DNA of 64,000 bases from Hyphomicrobiales bacterium (lineage in GTDB: Bacteria; Pseudomonadota; Alphaproteobacteria; Rhizobiales; Rhizobiaceae): NCBI GenBank assembly GCA_900468535.1, contig UBTY01000016.1:1-64000 (forward strand), in the 5' to 3' direction. A program made the translations under genes and the position numbers. The notes below the pieces were generated by a model. That model had not been told where the DNA came from, made no database searches, and saw only the letters and a list, made by a program, of their open reading frames with translations. Below, piece by piece: positions 26,847 to 36,219 of this stretch (positions are counted from its first letter, which is position 1; each line of letters opens with the position of its first letter).

Positions 26847-27644
26847 ATGGCGAAAGAACCGCGCTCCGACAATGACCAGCTGTCCTTCGGGACCGCAGAT
26901 GACATTGACGAGAGAGCCTTCTTCGCCGAGCAATCCACCAAGCCTGCGGCGCTTCAGCTACGGCACCCCAGCGATGAACACTATCATGGTCACCGCGAGC
27001 GGCTGCGCAGCCGGTTCCGCGACCACGGCGATGCCGCGCTCGCCGACTACGAACTGCTAGAGTTGTTGCTGTTTCGCCTGATCCCGCGCAGGGATACGAA
27101 ACCGATCGCCAAGGCGCTGCTTGACCGCTTCGGCTCGCTTGCGGCCGTCTTTGGCGCACCGACCTCCCTGCTTCAGGAGGTCAAGGGTATCGGCGAGGCC
27201 GTTGCCCTCGACATCAAGCTGATTTCGACAGTCGCCCACCGGACATTGAAGAGCGAGCTTCGGGGCAAGCAGGTTCTGTCGTCCTGGTCCTCCGTGATCC
27301 AGTATTGCCACGCGGCAATGGCGCACGAAACGCGCGAGCAATTCCGCATTCTCTTCCTGGACAAGCGGAACGCCCTGATTGCCGACGAGGTCCAGGGGCT
27401 GGGCACGATCGACCACACCCCCGTTTATCCCCGCGAAGTGGTCAAGCGGGCTCTGGAGCTGTCAGCGACAGCCCTCATCCTCGTCCACAATCATCCCTCC
27501 GGCGACCCCACGCCCTCTCGGGCGGATATCGACATGACGAAGATGATCATCGATACGGCGAAACCTCTCGGCATCACCGTTCACGACCACATCATCATCG
27601 GCAAGGACGGACATGCGAGCCTCAAGGGACTACGCCTGATCTAG
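26847..27644 (+). CDS. radC: RadC family protein (JAB/MPN domain)
   Basis: A 265-residue RadC homologue. The N-terminal helix-hairpin-helix-like part (about 60-125) contains [16 protein letters not shown] and [20 protein letters not shown]. The C-terminal JAB domain has the metal-binding [16 protein letters not shown] motif with an upstream glutamate. The family's repair role is doubtful and the biochemical function is not settled. I chose the ATG at 26847 preceded by GGTGAG; a TTG three bases earlier also opens the frame. It follows map with almost no gap. Confidence 0.93.
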   Translation: MAKEPRSDNDQLSFGTADDIDERAFFAEQSTKPAALQLRHPSDEHYHGHRERLRSRFRDHGDAALADYELLELLLFRLIPRRDTKPIAKALLDRFGSLAAVFGAPTSLLQEVKGIGEAVALDIKLISTVAHRTLKSELRGKQVLSSWSSVIQYCHAAMAHETREQFRILFLDKRNALIADEVQGLGTIDHTPVYPREVVKRALELSATALILVHNHPSGDPTPSRADIDMTKMIIDTAKPLGITVHDHIIIGKDGHASLKGLRLI

Positions 27645-27689
27645 GACCCGGGCCTTTCAGGTGCCCGTCAGGTTGCGCTGGCAAAGCAA

Positions 27690-27700
27690 ATGCATTGCAA
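27690..27700. promoter_or_regulatory. near-match TTGC-N3-GCAA palindrome before the phosphatase gene
   Basis: ATGC-ATT-GCAA, one mismatch from the recurrent palindrome, 20 bases before the likely start of the phosphatase. It lies inside a larger inverted repeat (GGTTGC at 27671-27676 with GCAACC at 27697-27702). Confidence 0.3.
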
Positions 27701-27720
27701 CCAACCTGTTCGGATCCCAA

Positions 27721-28308
27721 ATGGCGAAGTTCACTTTTCCGAAACTCCGTTCCTATCGTAAGGTTCTGCTTCTGCCCCTGACGGCCTTCGTGCTCGCCGC
27801 AGGAAGTTACTATTCCTATCTGGCAGCAACCGACAATTTCCACGCCGTTATTCCTGGCGAGGTCTATCGGTCATCGCAGCCGTCGGCGAAATCCATTGCG
27901 AACTTCGAACAGGAGTACGGCATCAAGACTATCCTGAACCTGCGCGGCGTTTCCGACGACAAAGCGTGGTACGCGGCTGAGGTCGCACAGGCGAAGGCGT
28001 TGAACATCACCCATATCGACTTCGGCATATCAGCCGCGAAGGAGCTCACGCCGGAGAAAGCCCAGGCCCTCATCGAGATCATGCGCAACGCGCCGAAGCC
28101 GATCCTCATTCACTGCCGGTCAGGCGCGGATCGCACCGGACTCGCTGCAGCGCTCTATCTGGCGGCAATCGCAAAGACGAATGAGCGGACGGCAGAGGGA
28201 CAAATGTCGATTTTTTACGGACATATCAGCCTGCCGATTTCGCGTGCCTTTGCCATGGATCGCACCTTCGAAATGATGGAGCCCCTATTTGGCTTCGCTG
28301 AATCCTGA
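27721..28308 (+). CDS. membrane-anchored dual-specificity/tyrosine phosphatase-like protein
   Basis: A 195-residue protein with an N-terminal membrane segment (about 13-35) and a cysteine-phosphatase domain. The P-loop HCRSGADRTG matches HCx5R(S/T), with Cys as nucleophile. YRSSQPS and NLRG are typical of the atypical DSP/PTP group to which many rhizobial tyrosine phosphatases belong. The domain would lie on the periplasmic side if the segment is a simple anchor. I chose the ATG at 27721; the frame is open back to 27661. Substrate unknown; the degenerate kinase in the EPS cluster argues against a simple kinase-phosphatase pair within this window. Confidence 0.78.
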   Translation: MAKFTFPKLRSYRKVLLLPLTAFVLAAGSYYSYLAATDNFHAVIPGEVYRSSQPSAKSIANFEQEYGIKTILNLRGVSDDKAWYAAEVAQAKALNITHIDFGISAAKELTPEKAQALIEIMRNAPKPILIHCRSGADRTGLAAALYLAAIAKTNERTAEGQMSIFYGHISLPISRAFAMDRTFEMMEPLFGFAES

Positions 28309-28365
28309 TATCGGCGCGTAAATCAATCTGCAACATTGACCCGCTACCGGTGATCGCGCGACATT

Positions 28366-28376
28366 TTGCGTCGCAA
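28366..28376. promoter_or_regulatory. TTGC-N3-GCAA palindrome upstream of sthA
   Basis: The core lies within a perfect 19-base palindrome CATTTTGCG-T-CGCAAAATG (28362-28380), 28 bases before the sthA start. The one-base centre rules out an RNA hairpin, so a dimeric DNA-binding protein site is the best reading. TTGACC at 28336-28341 may be a -35 just upstream. Confidence 0.6.
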
Positions 28377-28408
28377 AATGATTCCAGCTTTCCAATCGGG
28401 GCCAGTCC

Positions 28409-29815
28409 ATGTTCCAGTATGATCTTGTCGTTGTCGGCAGCGGGCCGGCGGGCCGTCGCGGCGCAATTCAAGCCGCCAAGCTCGGTAAGAAAGTGCTGGT
28501 CGTCGAACAGGGCAAACGCGTCGGCGGTGTGTCTGTTCATACCGGCACGATCCCTTCGAAGACCTTGCGCGAGACAGCGCTCAATCTTTCCGGCTGGCGC
28601 GAGCGCGGCTTCTATGGCCGGGCATACCGCGTCAAGGACGAGATCAGCGCCGACGACCTGCGCCGACGCCTGCTGATTACCCTCGACCACGAGGTCGAAG
28701 TCCTCGAACACCAGTTCGCCCGCAACCGCGTTCAGCACATTCGCGGCAAGGCAAGCTTCGTCGATCCTTCGACGCTTGAGGTCGTCAAAGAGGACGGTGA
28801 GGTCATCAAGGTCACCGCAGCAAGCATTCTTCTCGCGGTCGGCACGAAGCCCTTCCGGCCCGATTACATGCCGTTCGACGGAAAGACGGTCCTTGATAGC
28901 GACGAGCTTCTTGAACTCGAAGAGCTTCCGCGTTCCATGGTCGTTATCGGAGCCGGCGTCATCGGCATCGAGTACGCAACGATCTTCAGCGCACTCGATA
29001 CGGCCGTAACGCTGATCGATCCGAAGCCGACGATGCTCGACTTCATCGATAAGGAAATCGTAGAGGACTTCACCTATCAGCTGCGCGACCGCAACATGAA
29101 GATCCTGCTTGGCACCAAGGCAGAGAAGGTCGAGCGCCTCGATAACGGCAAGGTCGAACTGCTTCTCGACAATGGTCGCCGGCTGGTGACAGACATGGTT
29201 CTGTTCGCTGCCGGCCGTATGGGCGCGACCGATACGCTCAATCTTCCAGCAGCCGGGCTCGAGGCCGACAGCCGTGGTCGCCTGAAGGTGAACCCCGAAA
29301 CATTCCAGACGTCCGTTCCCAACATCTATGCGGCCGGCGACGTCGTCGGCTTTCCGAGCCTTGCGTCGACCTCGATGGAACAGGGCCGCATCGCAGCACG
29401 CGTGGCCATCGGCGCTGTCGCGAAGGAACCGCCGAAATACTTCCCGTACGGTATCTATGCAGTGCCGGAAATCTCCACCTGCGGCCTGACCGAAGAGGAG
29501 ATGAAGGAGCGCGGCATTCCCTACGAATGCGGGATTGCCCGCTTCCGCGAGACGTCTCGCGGCCACATCATGGGCCTCGATACAGGTCTGCTGAAGCTGA
29601 TCTTCTCGCTGAAGACACGGCGGCTGCTCGGCGTGCACATCGTCGGCGAAGGCGCAACCGAACTGGTGCATATCGGCCAGGCGGTGCTCAACCTCAAGGG
29701 CACGGTCGAGTACTTCGTCGAAAACACCTTTAACTATCCGACGCTCGCCGAAGCCTACAAGATTGCCGGCCTCGACGCATGGAATCGCATGGGCGACATC
29801 AAATCGGAACTCTGA
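28409..29815 (+). CDS. sthA: Si-specific soluble NAD(P)+ transhydrogenase
   Basis: FAD-dependent soluble transhydrogenase that re-oxidises NADPH with NAD+, 468 residues. It has the flavoprotein disulfide reductase layout: N-terminal FAD site DLVVVGSGPAGRRGAIQAA, a second Rossmann NAD(P) site VVIGAGVIGIEYATIF, and a C-terminal dimerisation domain with the conserved NTFNYPTLAEAYK. The redox-active cysteine pair of dihydrolipoamide dehydrogenases is replaced, GGVSVHTGTIPSKTLRE, which marks the SthA group. The upstream palindrome suggests transcriptional control; NADPH overflow and PHB synthesis are metabolically linked, which fits a storage-responsive regulator, though that is inference. Confidence 0.95.
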   Translation: MFQYDLVVVGSGPAGRRGAIQAAKLGKKVLVVEQGKRVGGVSVHTGTIPSKTLRETALNLSGWRERGFYGRAYRVKDEISADDLRRRLLITLDHEVEVLEHQFARNRVQHIRGKASFVDPSTLEVVKEDGEVIKVTAASILLAVGTKPFRPDYMPFDGKTVLDSDELLELEELPRSMVVIGAGVIGIEYATIFSALDTAVTLIDPKPTMLDFIDKEIVEDFTYQLRDRNMKILLGTKAEKVERLDNGKVELLLDNGRRLVTDMVLFAAGRMGATDTLNLPAAGLEADSRGRLKVNPETFQTSVPNIYAAGDVVGFPSLASTSMEQGRIAARVAIGAVAKEPPKYFPYGIYAVPEISTCGLTEEEMKERGIPYECGIARFRETSRGHIMGLDTGLLKLIFSLKTRRLLGVHIVGEGATELVHIGQAVLNLKGTVEYFVENTFNYPTLAEAYKIAGLDAWNRMGDIKSEL

Positions 29816-29832
29816 GCGCTGAGGCGTTCCAT

Positions 29833-29866
29833 GAGATCGGCCGCGTCGCATTTTGCGGCCGATCTC
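29833..29866 (+). terminator. strong stem-loop after sthA
   Basis: A perfect 12-bp stem GAGATCGGCCGC (29833-29844) with GCGGCCGATCTC (29855-29866) around a ten-base loop, 17 bases past the sthA stop. No U run follows, so termination might need Rho or the stem may protect the 3' end. Confidence 0.5.
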
Positions 29867-29968
29867 GCGCATTGCTTGCGCAAACGGGAACGACAAGACG
29901 CCGCTTGTCTTCTCCCGAACATCTGTTAGCGTTCGGCTTCGGGGGTTCACTCTTACAAGCGAGTAGCC

Positions 29969-31750
29969 GTGCGGAATCAGCCAGAAACTGCCGAACGTAA
30001 GTTTCAACTCATCCTCATCAAGCCGTCTCACTATGACGACGATGGATATGTCATCCGCTGGTGGCGGGCGATGATCCCCTCCAATTCGCTTGCAGCGCTC
30101 TATGGCATTGCCGCTGATTGCTCGGAGCGAAAGGTCCTCGGACCTGATGTCAGCATCGAGATCACCGTGATCGACGAGACCAATACGCGGGTGAACACTG
30201 CTGCCTTGCTGCGGCAACTGAAAGCCAACGACAATTTCGGCATGGTTGCGCTGGTTGGCGTGCAGTCGAACCAGTATCCGCGTGCACTCGATATCGCCAA
30301 GCCGTTCCGCGATGCCGGCATTCCCGTTGCGATGGGCGGCTTTCACGTGTCCGGCTGTCTTTCGATGCTCGATGGCCATGCTGTTGGGCTCGACGCATGC
30401 CGCGAAATGGGAATCTCGATGTTCGCGGGCGAAGTCGAGGGGCGGCTGGATAAGGTACTGCAGGACGCGGCATCCGGGACGCTGGCGCCGCTCTACAATT
30501 TCATGAACGACCTGCCGAGCATCGAGGGTGCGGCAGTTCCGTTCCTGCCGAAAGCCAACGTCGCGCAGACGCTGGGCCTCAGCACCAGCTTCGACGCCGG
30601 TCGTGGCTGTCCCTACCAGTGTTCCTTCTGCACCATTATCAACGTGCAGGGCCGCAAGTCGCGCTTTCGCACAGCTGATGATGTCGAGAAGCTGGTGCGG
30701 ATGAACTGGGCGCAAGGCATCCACAAGTTCTTCATCACCGACGACAATTTCGCCCGCAACAAGGATTGGGAAGCGATCTTCGATCGACTGATCGAGCTGC
30801 GTGAGAGAGATGGCATTCCGCTCGGCCTGATGATCCAGGTCGATACGCTGTGCCACAAGATCCCCAATTTTATCGAGAAATCGAAGCGTGCCGGCGTTAC
30901 CCGCGTGTTCATCGGGCTGGAGAACGTCAACCCGGACAATCTGACGGCTGCGAAGAAGAACCAGAACAAGATCACTGAATACCGCAAGATGCTGCTCGCC
31001 TGGAAGGCGCAGGGTATCATGACGCTCGCCGGCTACATCCTCGGCTTTCCTGCCGATACGCCGGAATCCATCCGCCGCGATATAGCGATCATCCAGCACG
31101 AACTGCCGCTCGACGTGATCGAGTTCTTCGTGCTGACCCCTCTCCCGGGTTCTGAGGATCACCAGACGCTGTTCCGCAAGGGCGTGGCGATGGATCCCGA
31201 TCTCAACATCTACGATGTCGAGCATGTCTGCACCGACCATCCGAAGATGAGCAAGCAGGAATGGGAGAGCATCTACCACGAAGCCTGGTCGCTCTACTAT
31301 TCGCCTGAGCACATGAAGACGCTGCTGCGCCGGGCGGTGGCGACAGGCGTGCCGCTGGCGAGACTGGTCAAGGTCCTCGTATCCTTCGCGACCACGGTGC
31401 CGCTCGAAAACGTACATCCGTTGCAGAGCGGCTTATTGCGGCTGAAGCATCCCTCCGAGCGCCGGCCCGACATGCCGCGCGAGAGCGCGTTGGTTTTCTG
31501 GCCACGCTTCGTCGGTGAGACGATCACCAAGCATCTCAAACTCGGCGGCACGATCGCGCGGCTCGCCATCAGCGCCTTCCTTATTTCACGCGACAAAAGC
31601 GCGAAAACCTACATGGACCAGGCCCTGACACCGGTCGGTGACCACGAAGACGAAACGCTGGAACTCTTCACCAAGACTGCGGGCGGAAAAGCAGCGGTCT
31701 CGCATATCAAGAAGGTCAACGAGCTCACGCATGCCCATAGGGCGGTGTGA
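29969..31750 (+). CDS. B12-binding-type radical SAM protein
   Basis: A 593-residue radical SAM enzyme with an N-terminal cobalamin-binding-like Rossmann region (about 15-165). The radical SAM core follows with the cluster motif CPYQCSFC, Cys214, Cys218 and Cys221 (CxxxCxxC), which binds the 4Fe-4S cluster and SAM. LGFPADTPESIRRD and EFFVLTPLPGSEDH are typical of the BchE/hopanoid-type methyltransferase and cyclase group. The C-terminal 150 residues are family-specific. The start is GTG at 29969 with only a weak ribosome binding site. Likely substrates in rhizobia include hopanoids or lipids, but nothing nearby confirms it. Confidence 0.82.
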   Translation: MRNQPETAERKFQLILIKPSHYDDDGYVIRWWRAMIPSNSLAALYGIAADCSERKVLGPDVSIEITVIDETNTRVNTAALLRQLKANDNFGMVALVGVQSNQYPRALDIAKPFRDAGIPVAMGGFHVSGCLSMLDGHAVGLDACREMGISMFAGEVEGRLDKVLQDAASGTLAPLYNFMNDLPSIEGAAVPFLPKANVAQTLGLSTSFDAGRGCPYQCSFCTIINVQGRKSRFRTADDVEKLVRMNWAQGIHKFFITDDNFARNKDWEAIFDRLIELRERDGIPLGLMIQVDTLCHKIPNFIEKSKRAGVTRVFIGLENVNPDNLTAAKKNQNKITEYRKMLLAWKAQGIMTLAGYILGFPADTPESIRRDIAIIQHELPLDVIEFFVLTPLPGSEDHQTLFRKGVAMDPDLNIYDVEHVCTDHPKMSKQEWESIYHEAWSLYYSPEHMKTLLRRAVATGVPLARLVKVLVSFATTVPLENVHPLQSGLLRLKHPSERRPDMPRESALVFWPRFVGETITKHLKLGGTIARLAISAFLISRDKSAKTYMDQALTPVGDHEDETLELFTKTAGGKAAVSHIKKVNELTHAHRAV

Positions 31751-31802
31751 GGCGACTTAGCTTCGCGCGTTGCCGCCCACATGCTCAGAAGGAGCGGCTT
31801 AC

Positions 31803-32225
31803 TCAGCCCCGCGCTGGCAGCTTTATCATATCCAGCAGCGCGGCCGCCTGCAGGGTGTCGATGAACTCCACACACTCCTTGAGCTTGCCGTTCTCGAAAG
31901 TCATCTTGTCCATGATTTCGGCGTCGTACTCCGTCGCGCCGAAACGCATGCGGCCGGCCCGATGAACCAAAGCGACATCCCCATCGATATGGATCGACAC
32001 GAAATCAATGCCGCGCATGTCCCAATTGTCGATGAGATACTGCATCGTCGGACGTAGTGCTGCGACTCCCACGACCGGGTCGGTCAACGGTGAAAGATGT
32101 TGGTTGCCGGCGACACGAAACGTGCAGTCATCATCAAGAAACGACATCAAGCCGTCGAGATCGCCCTGTGCGCGCGCATGAAAGATTTTCCGCACCACGT
32201 TCTCAAGGTCATCATTGGAAGCCAT
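31803..32225 (-). CDS. SnoaL-like / NTF2-fold protein
   Basis: A 140-residue cytoplasmic protein with the cone-shaped alpha+beta barrel pattern of SnoaL-like/NTF2 proteins: an N-terminal helix NVVRKIFHARAQGDLDGLMSF, DDDCTFRVAG, and a late FENGKLKECVEFID strand pair. Proteins of this fold are small-molecule isomerases/hydrolases or binding proteins; no catalytic set can be assigned. I chose the ATG at 32225, preceded by GGGGA; the frame is open to 32381 without a ribosome binding site. It converges on the radical SAM gene and is separated from tig by the tig terminator. Confidence 0.75.
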   Translation of the reverse strand: MASNDDLENVVRKIFHARAQGDLDGLMSFLDDDCTFRVAGNQHLSPLTDPVVGVAALRPTMQYLIDNWDMRGIDFVSIHIDGDVALVHRAGRMRFGATEYDAEIMDKMTFENGKLKECVEFIDTLQAAALLDMIKLPARG

Positions 32226-32342
32226 CGTCCAATTCCCCCGCTCGCGATGCGCCAGTGTGCGTCTACGCAATCGCGAATGCAACCAAATCGTGTGCGCCTC
32301 CACTTTTGGCGTAGGCCGAAGCCGTAGCGGATGCTGAAACGA

Positions 32343-32369
32343 AAGAACCCCGCGCAAGGCGGGGTTCTT
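32343..32369 (-). terminator. Rho-independent terminator of tig
   Basis: An 11-bp stem (32343-32353 with 32359-32369, core GAACCCCGC/GCGGGGTTC) with a five-base loop, then TTTCGTTTC on the minus strand. It is 24 bases past the tig stop. Confidence 0.85.
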
Positions 32370-32392
32370 CGAAAATTCCAATTGGCCGGAGA

Positions 32393-33871
32393 TTACTCGG
32401 CGCCTTCCTCGGAAGCCTTCTTCTTCGGAGCGGCCTTCTTCTTCGGGGCAGCTTCCTCGCCTTCAGCGGCTTCTGCCTTGGCAGCAGCCTTCTTCTTCGG
32501 AGCAGCCTTCTTGGCTTCCTTCTCGGAGCCTTCGCCTTCTTCGTCAGCGAGCAGCTCTTCCTTGGTGACCTTCTTGTCCGTGACGTCGATTTCGGTCAGC
32601 AGATGGTCGATGACCTTCTCTTCGAAAATCGGAGCGCGGATCGAAGCAGCTGCACCCGGCTGGCTGCGGAAGAATTCCAGGATCTGCTTTTCCTGACCCG
32701 GATACTGGCGCAGCTGGTCGTAGATCGCACGCTGCATTTCGTCTTCGCTGACTTCGACGCCGGCCTTTTCGCCGATTTCGGAGAGAACGAGGCCGAGGCG
32801 AACGCGACGCTCAGCAAGCTTCTTGTACTCTTCGCGAGCCTGCTCTTCCGTCGTGTCTTCGTCTTCGAAGGTCTTGCCGGACTGAGCGAGATCGTTGGAA
32901 ACCTGGTTCCAGATACCGTTGTACTCGGCGTCGACGAGCGACGTCGGGGTCTCGAACTTGTACATTTCGTCGAGCTGGTCGAGGATCTGACGCTTTACCT
33001 TCTGGCGGGTCAGCGAACCGTACTGCGACTCGATCTGGCCGCGAACGATTTCCTTCAGGCGGTCAGCCGATTCGAGGCCGAGCTTCTTTGCCAGTTCGTC
33101 GTTGATTTCAACGTCGGCAGGAGCAGCAACGTCCTTGACGGTAACGTCGAAGGTGGCTTCAGCGCCAGCGAGGTTCTTGGCCGGATAGTCAGCCGGGAAG
33201 GTAACCGTGATGGTCTTCTCTTCGCCAGCCTTGGTGCCGACCAGCTGGTCTTCGAAGCCCGGGATGAAACGGCCGGAGCCGAGAACCAGTTCGGCGCCCT
33301 GATCGGTGCCGCCATCGAATGCAACGCCGTCGACCTTGCCGACGTAGTCCATCGTGACGCGGTCGCCGTCGGCAGCCTTGCCCTTCTTGGTTTCGTAGGA
33401 ACGGGCGCTTTCAGCGACCTTCAGAACCTGCTCGTTGACTTCATCTTCGGAGATGTCGACGACTTCGCGCGTGATCTTGATGCCCTTGTTGGACTTCAGT
33501 TCGATCGGCGGCAGAACTTCGTAAGACAGCGTGAATTCGAAATCCTTCTGAGCGGCGAGGATCTGTTCTGCCTCGTCCTTGTCCTCAGTCATCGCGATTT
33601 CCGGCTGCGTAGCAGACTTTTCGCCGCGTTCAGCGAGAATGCTGGTCGGCTGCTCGCGAACGATCTCGTTGACGAGGTCGGCCATGATGGACTTGCCGTA
33701 AACCTTCTTGAGGTGAGCGGCCGGAACCTTGCCCGGACGGAAGCCGTTGATCCGGACCTTGTCCTTCACGTCGGCAAGACGCTCGTTCATCCGGGTTTCC
33801 ATGTCCTTGGCCGGGATTACGACCTTGATTTCGCGCTTCAGCCCTTCAGCGAGCGTTTCGATAACCTGCAT
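32393..33871 (-). CDS. tig: trigger factor
   Basis: Ribosome-associated chaperone and peptidyl-prolyl isomerase, 492 residues. The N-terminal ribosome-binding domain contains the signature region [19 protein letters not shown]. The FKBP-type domain (about 160-245) has [18 protein letters not shown] and [11 protein letters not shown]. The C-terminal chaperone arms follow. The last 50 residues are a low-complexity Lys/Ala/Glu tail with repeated APKKKA units, a feature of rhizobial trigger factors that E. coli lacks. It has its own terminator; the upstream region holds tRNA-Leu, which is transcribed the same way. Confidence 0.96.
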   Translation of the reverse strand: MQVIETLAEGLKREIKVVIPAKDMETRMNERLADVKDKVRINGFRPGKVPAAHLKKVYGKSIMADLVNEIVREQPTSILAERGEKSATQPEIAMTEDKDEAEQILAAQKDFEFTLSYEVLPPIELKSNKGIKITREVVDISEDEVNEQVLKVAESARSYETKKGKAADGDRVTMDYVGKVDGVAFDGGTDQGAELVLGSGRFIPGFEDQLVGTKAGEEKTITVTFPADYPAKNLAGAEATFDVTVKDVAAPADVEINDELAKKLGLESADRLKEIVRGQIESQYGSLTRQKVKRQILDQLDEMYKFETPTSLVDAEYNGIWNQVSNDLAQSGKTFEDEDTTEEQAREEYKKLAERRVRLGLVLSEIGEKAGVEVSEDEMQRAIYDQLRQYPGQEKQILEFFRSQPGAAASIRAPIFEEKVIDHLLTEIDVTDKKVTKEELLADEEGEGSEKEAKKAAPKKKAAAKAEAAEGEEAAPKKKAAPKKKASEEGAE

Positions 33872-34059
33872 GTCTTCCTACCTTCATTTCGTGGCGGCCG
33901 TGCCCAGACGCCGTTTGTTTCGATGAGCACGACGCCGGAAAATTGCCGGGCGTGGCCTGTTCTCAATTCTTTATTCATTCCGCCCAGGGCGGAACGGCGC
34001 TTTGCTTCCGGGTAATCGAGGGACACCGATTCCGGTCCCCCCGCCTGCAAGCCAGCTTT

Positions 34060-34144
<85 letters not shown>

Positions 34145-34297
34145 GTTCTCAAAAACCGCATGCATATGCCTGCACATGAGGCCTTCCGGAGCGCGGCGTC
34201 TCTATATCACCCGATTTGGTAGAGGCAAAGGAAAAATGAAGGTCAAATGACAGGGATTTTGGCCATTACACAGTCCAATGCACGACAGTTCGCTCTC

Positions 34298-34888
34298 TTA
34301 ATAGAGTGGTTCGTCGTAGGCGGGCTTTCCATCGACCAGAAGGCTGCGGATTTGCGCCGTTCCGTTGCGCCCCACACGAACGGCGATCGACACGTCTCCA
34401 TCCTGCCTCGCCTGCTCGAGCGCCTTGCCCGCCCCCTCCGGCACATAATAACGCTCGATGCCGTAGTCGACACGAATATTGTCGGTCGTCTGAGCGCCGT
34501 AGCTATAGAAGGGCTGGCTGCGAAGAACCACGGTGTCCGCCTGCTCCGGCAGCGGCTCGAACGATGATTCCGCGATTCCCCAGAACCCATCGTCCTGGCG
34601 CTTCACGCGCACCCAGAGTGTGCGTTCTCCCGCATCAACAGGTATTGCACCAACGATAGAATGAGCCGGTACCGACGAGATGTCGTAGTTGAGGACGACA
34701 TAATCACCGCGCAGGAAGTCACGAGGATCGACGGGTGCAGTCCGCAACAGCACGTCAGAGCCGTTGCGCAGGATGGCAGCCCGGCTCTCTATGATGTAGC
34801 CGACAATCACCGTCTGGAGCGTCGCAACGAAGATGCCCGCGAGCAGATAGCGGCGTGTCCCGAGGCTTGAAAGGGAAAACATACTCAT
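34298..34888 (-). CDS. GDYXXLXY-domain protein
   Basis: A 196-residue protein with one N-terminal membrane segment (about 12-32) and a periplasmic domain with the signature GDYVVLNY that names PF14345. GERTLWVRVKRQDDGFWGI and RYYVPEGAGKALEQA are further family-like stretches. The start at 34888 overlaps the stop of the DUF2157 gene by ATGA, so the two proteins are made together; this pairing recurs widely and suggests one membrane complex. The function of either partner is unknown. Confidence 0.82.
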   Translation of the reverse strand: MSMFSLSSLGTRRYLLAGIFVATLQTVIVGYIIESRAAILRNGSDVLLRTAPVDPRDFLRGDYVVLNYDISSVPAHSIVGAIPVDAGERTLWVRVKRQDDGFWGIAESSFEPLPEQADTVVLRSQPFYSYGAQTTDNIRVDYGIERYYVPEGAGKALEQARQDGDVSIAVRVGRNGTAQIRSLLVDGKPAYDEPLY

Positions 34889-36042
34889 CGGCTCGCCTCC
34901 CCGCCTACCGACGCGAAGCGACGTTCGAGCCGTATGACGACCCACGCAACCAAAGCGACCAGCACGCCTGATGTCAGGAAAAGGCCTGACGTGCCGATGA
35001 TGGATCCGACCGTCACCGAGGCAAGGTAGAGCATTTCGCCGGCAAAGATCGTATAGGCCAAGTATCGGACCGCGCCGTTATCACGCCCCTGCAGGGCGAT
35101 CGCGAGGATCGCGGCGGCGAGTGTCGCCACACCGAGCACGACGAGCCAGCTGCCGCCGTCAATTTCGACATGCAGGAAGAACAGACCGATTACCGCTACG
35201 AGGAATGCATAGAAGGCGGGTGCTGCGCCCGCACTTTTCACGAATGTCGCCAGCGGCGTCGGCGGCACGCTCACCAGAATCAGCAGTGCGATTCCGACGA
35301 CAGCATAGGCCAGCGCAAGCCGAGGATCCGAGTTCAGCGTATAAAGCCATGCAAGCCAGCCAACCAGCAGCAGATAGGCAAGGTGTCGGGCGCGATCGGC
35401 GCCGGTGTATCGCACCAGCGCGATGATAATGACGGCCATGAACGGCGCGACCCAGGGCGCGGCACCAAGCCACCGCATATCGAACACGCTGAGATATACG
35501 CCAAAGCTCGCCCATGCCAGAAATCCGGCCACAGCCGTGAGCACAGCGGAACGAAAGAGAATCGCCGAGACGACCGTCACGCCGAACCAGAGATACATTA
35601 CCGACTGTTCGTCGCCCGAAAGGTGATACATCTGCCCGACGAGGGAAATGGCACCGCCGAAGCTCAGCGCACCGATAACGAGAAGACCGCTGGCTACGCC
35701 GACGGATTCGCGCTTGAGCGCGGCCGCAGCAGCCAGATGCGTCACCCATATGACCGCCAGCACGACGCCGACGCGGACAAGGCGCGAAATCGCCTCCCAG
35801 TTCGAGGCAACGACGAGCAGGACGGCGGCCGCCAACAGGATCGCGGCCAGAATCATCAGAACGCTTCCAAGACTGAAGCTTGCCGGGCGGTCGTCGAACT
35901 CCTTCAGCAAGGTTTCCGCCGTATCCTTACCCAACAACCCCTTCTCGACCCATAAAGACAGATCTCTCTGCAAACGCCCGCGGTACATTCCCCACTCCGC
36001 CTTATGCGCAAAGCGCGCCTCTACATGGTCTTTTATATCCAC
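34885..36042 (-). CDS. DUF2157 membrane protein
   Basis: A 385-residue inner-membrane protein with an N-terminal cytoplasmic domain (1-55: RDLSLWVEKGLLGKDTAETLL) followed by about eleven hydrophobic segments; GLLVIGALSFGGAISLVGQMYHL is the most family-like stretch (DUF2157, PF09925). It is the first gene of a two-gene operon with the GDYXXLXY protein, overlapping by four bases. Neither partner has an assigned activity. The sRNA/DUF1127 locus starts divergently about 240 bases away. Confidence 0.83.
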   Translation of the reverse strand: MDIKDHVEARFAHKAEWGMYRGRLQRDLSLWVEKGLLGKDTAETLLKEFDDRPASFSLGSVLMILAAILLAAAVLLVVASNWEAISRLVRVGVVLAVIWVTHLAAAAALKRESVGVASGLLVIGALSFGGAISLVGQMYHLSGDEQSVMYLWFGVTVVSAILFRSAVLTAVAGFLAWASFGVYLSVFDMRWLGAAPWVAPFMAVIIIALVRYTGADRARHLAYLLLVGWLAWLYTLNSDPRLALAYAVVGIALLILVSVPPTPLATFVKSAGAAPAFYAFLVAVIGLFFLHVEIDGGSWLVVLGVATLAAAILAIALQGRDNGAVRYLAYTIFAGEMLYLASVTVGSIIGTSGLFLTSGVLVALVAWVVIRLERRFASVGGEASR

Positions 36043-36185
36043 GGAAACGCGCTTGAGAAACGACCAATCCCAAATTCCTCACGGTTGAAATTGGGTTTCC
36101 GACTTAAGAAATGGCTAATGCTGCAACGTTACGCTGAGACCAATCACTGGAGCCATGCAACAAACGCATGCCGACCATGAGAATA

Positions 36186-36196
36186 TTGCACTGCAA
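36186..36196. promoter_or_regulatory. TTGC-N3-GCAA palindrome upstream of the sRNA
   Basis: TTGC-ACT-GCAA inside ATATTGCACTGCAAAAT (36183-36199). Its right half forms the -35 box of the promoter at 36191-36219, so binding would compete with RNA polymerase. The same arrangement recurs before the second DUF1127 gene. Confidence 0.6.
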
Positions 36197-36219
36197 AATC
36201 TGAATAAGTCATACTATTT
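36191..36219 (+). promoter_or_regulatory. candidate promoter reading into the sRNA
   Basis: CTGCAA (36191-36196), a 17-base spacer, and CTATTT (36214-36219) fit the alphaproteobacterial CTTGAC-N17-CTATAT pattern at 3 of 6 and 5 of 6 positions. The predicted start is near 36226, about 50 bases before the sRNA's first hairpin. The stretch 36043-36277 is otherwise non-coding; a 39-codon frame at 36155-36274 covers the palindrome and is not credible. Confidence 0.45.

Noticed and set aside
28362..28380. The palindrome before sthA as a terminator of the phosphatase gene.
   Set aside because: A one-base centre cannot form an RNA loop; the sequence is better read as a protein-binding site.
28226..31417. 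A 1063-codon open frame on the minus strand.
   Set aside because: It lies antisense to sthA and the radical SAM gene, both of which have full family motifs. Its composition (His/Arg/Asp-rich) is that of a mirror frame in GC-rich DNA.
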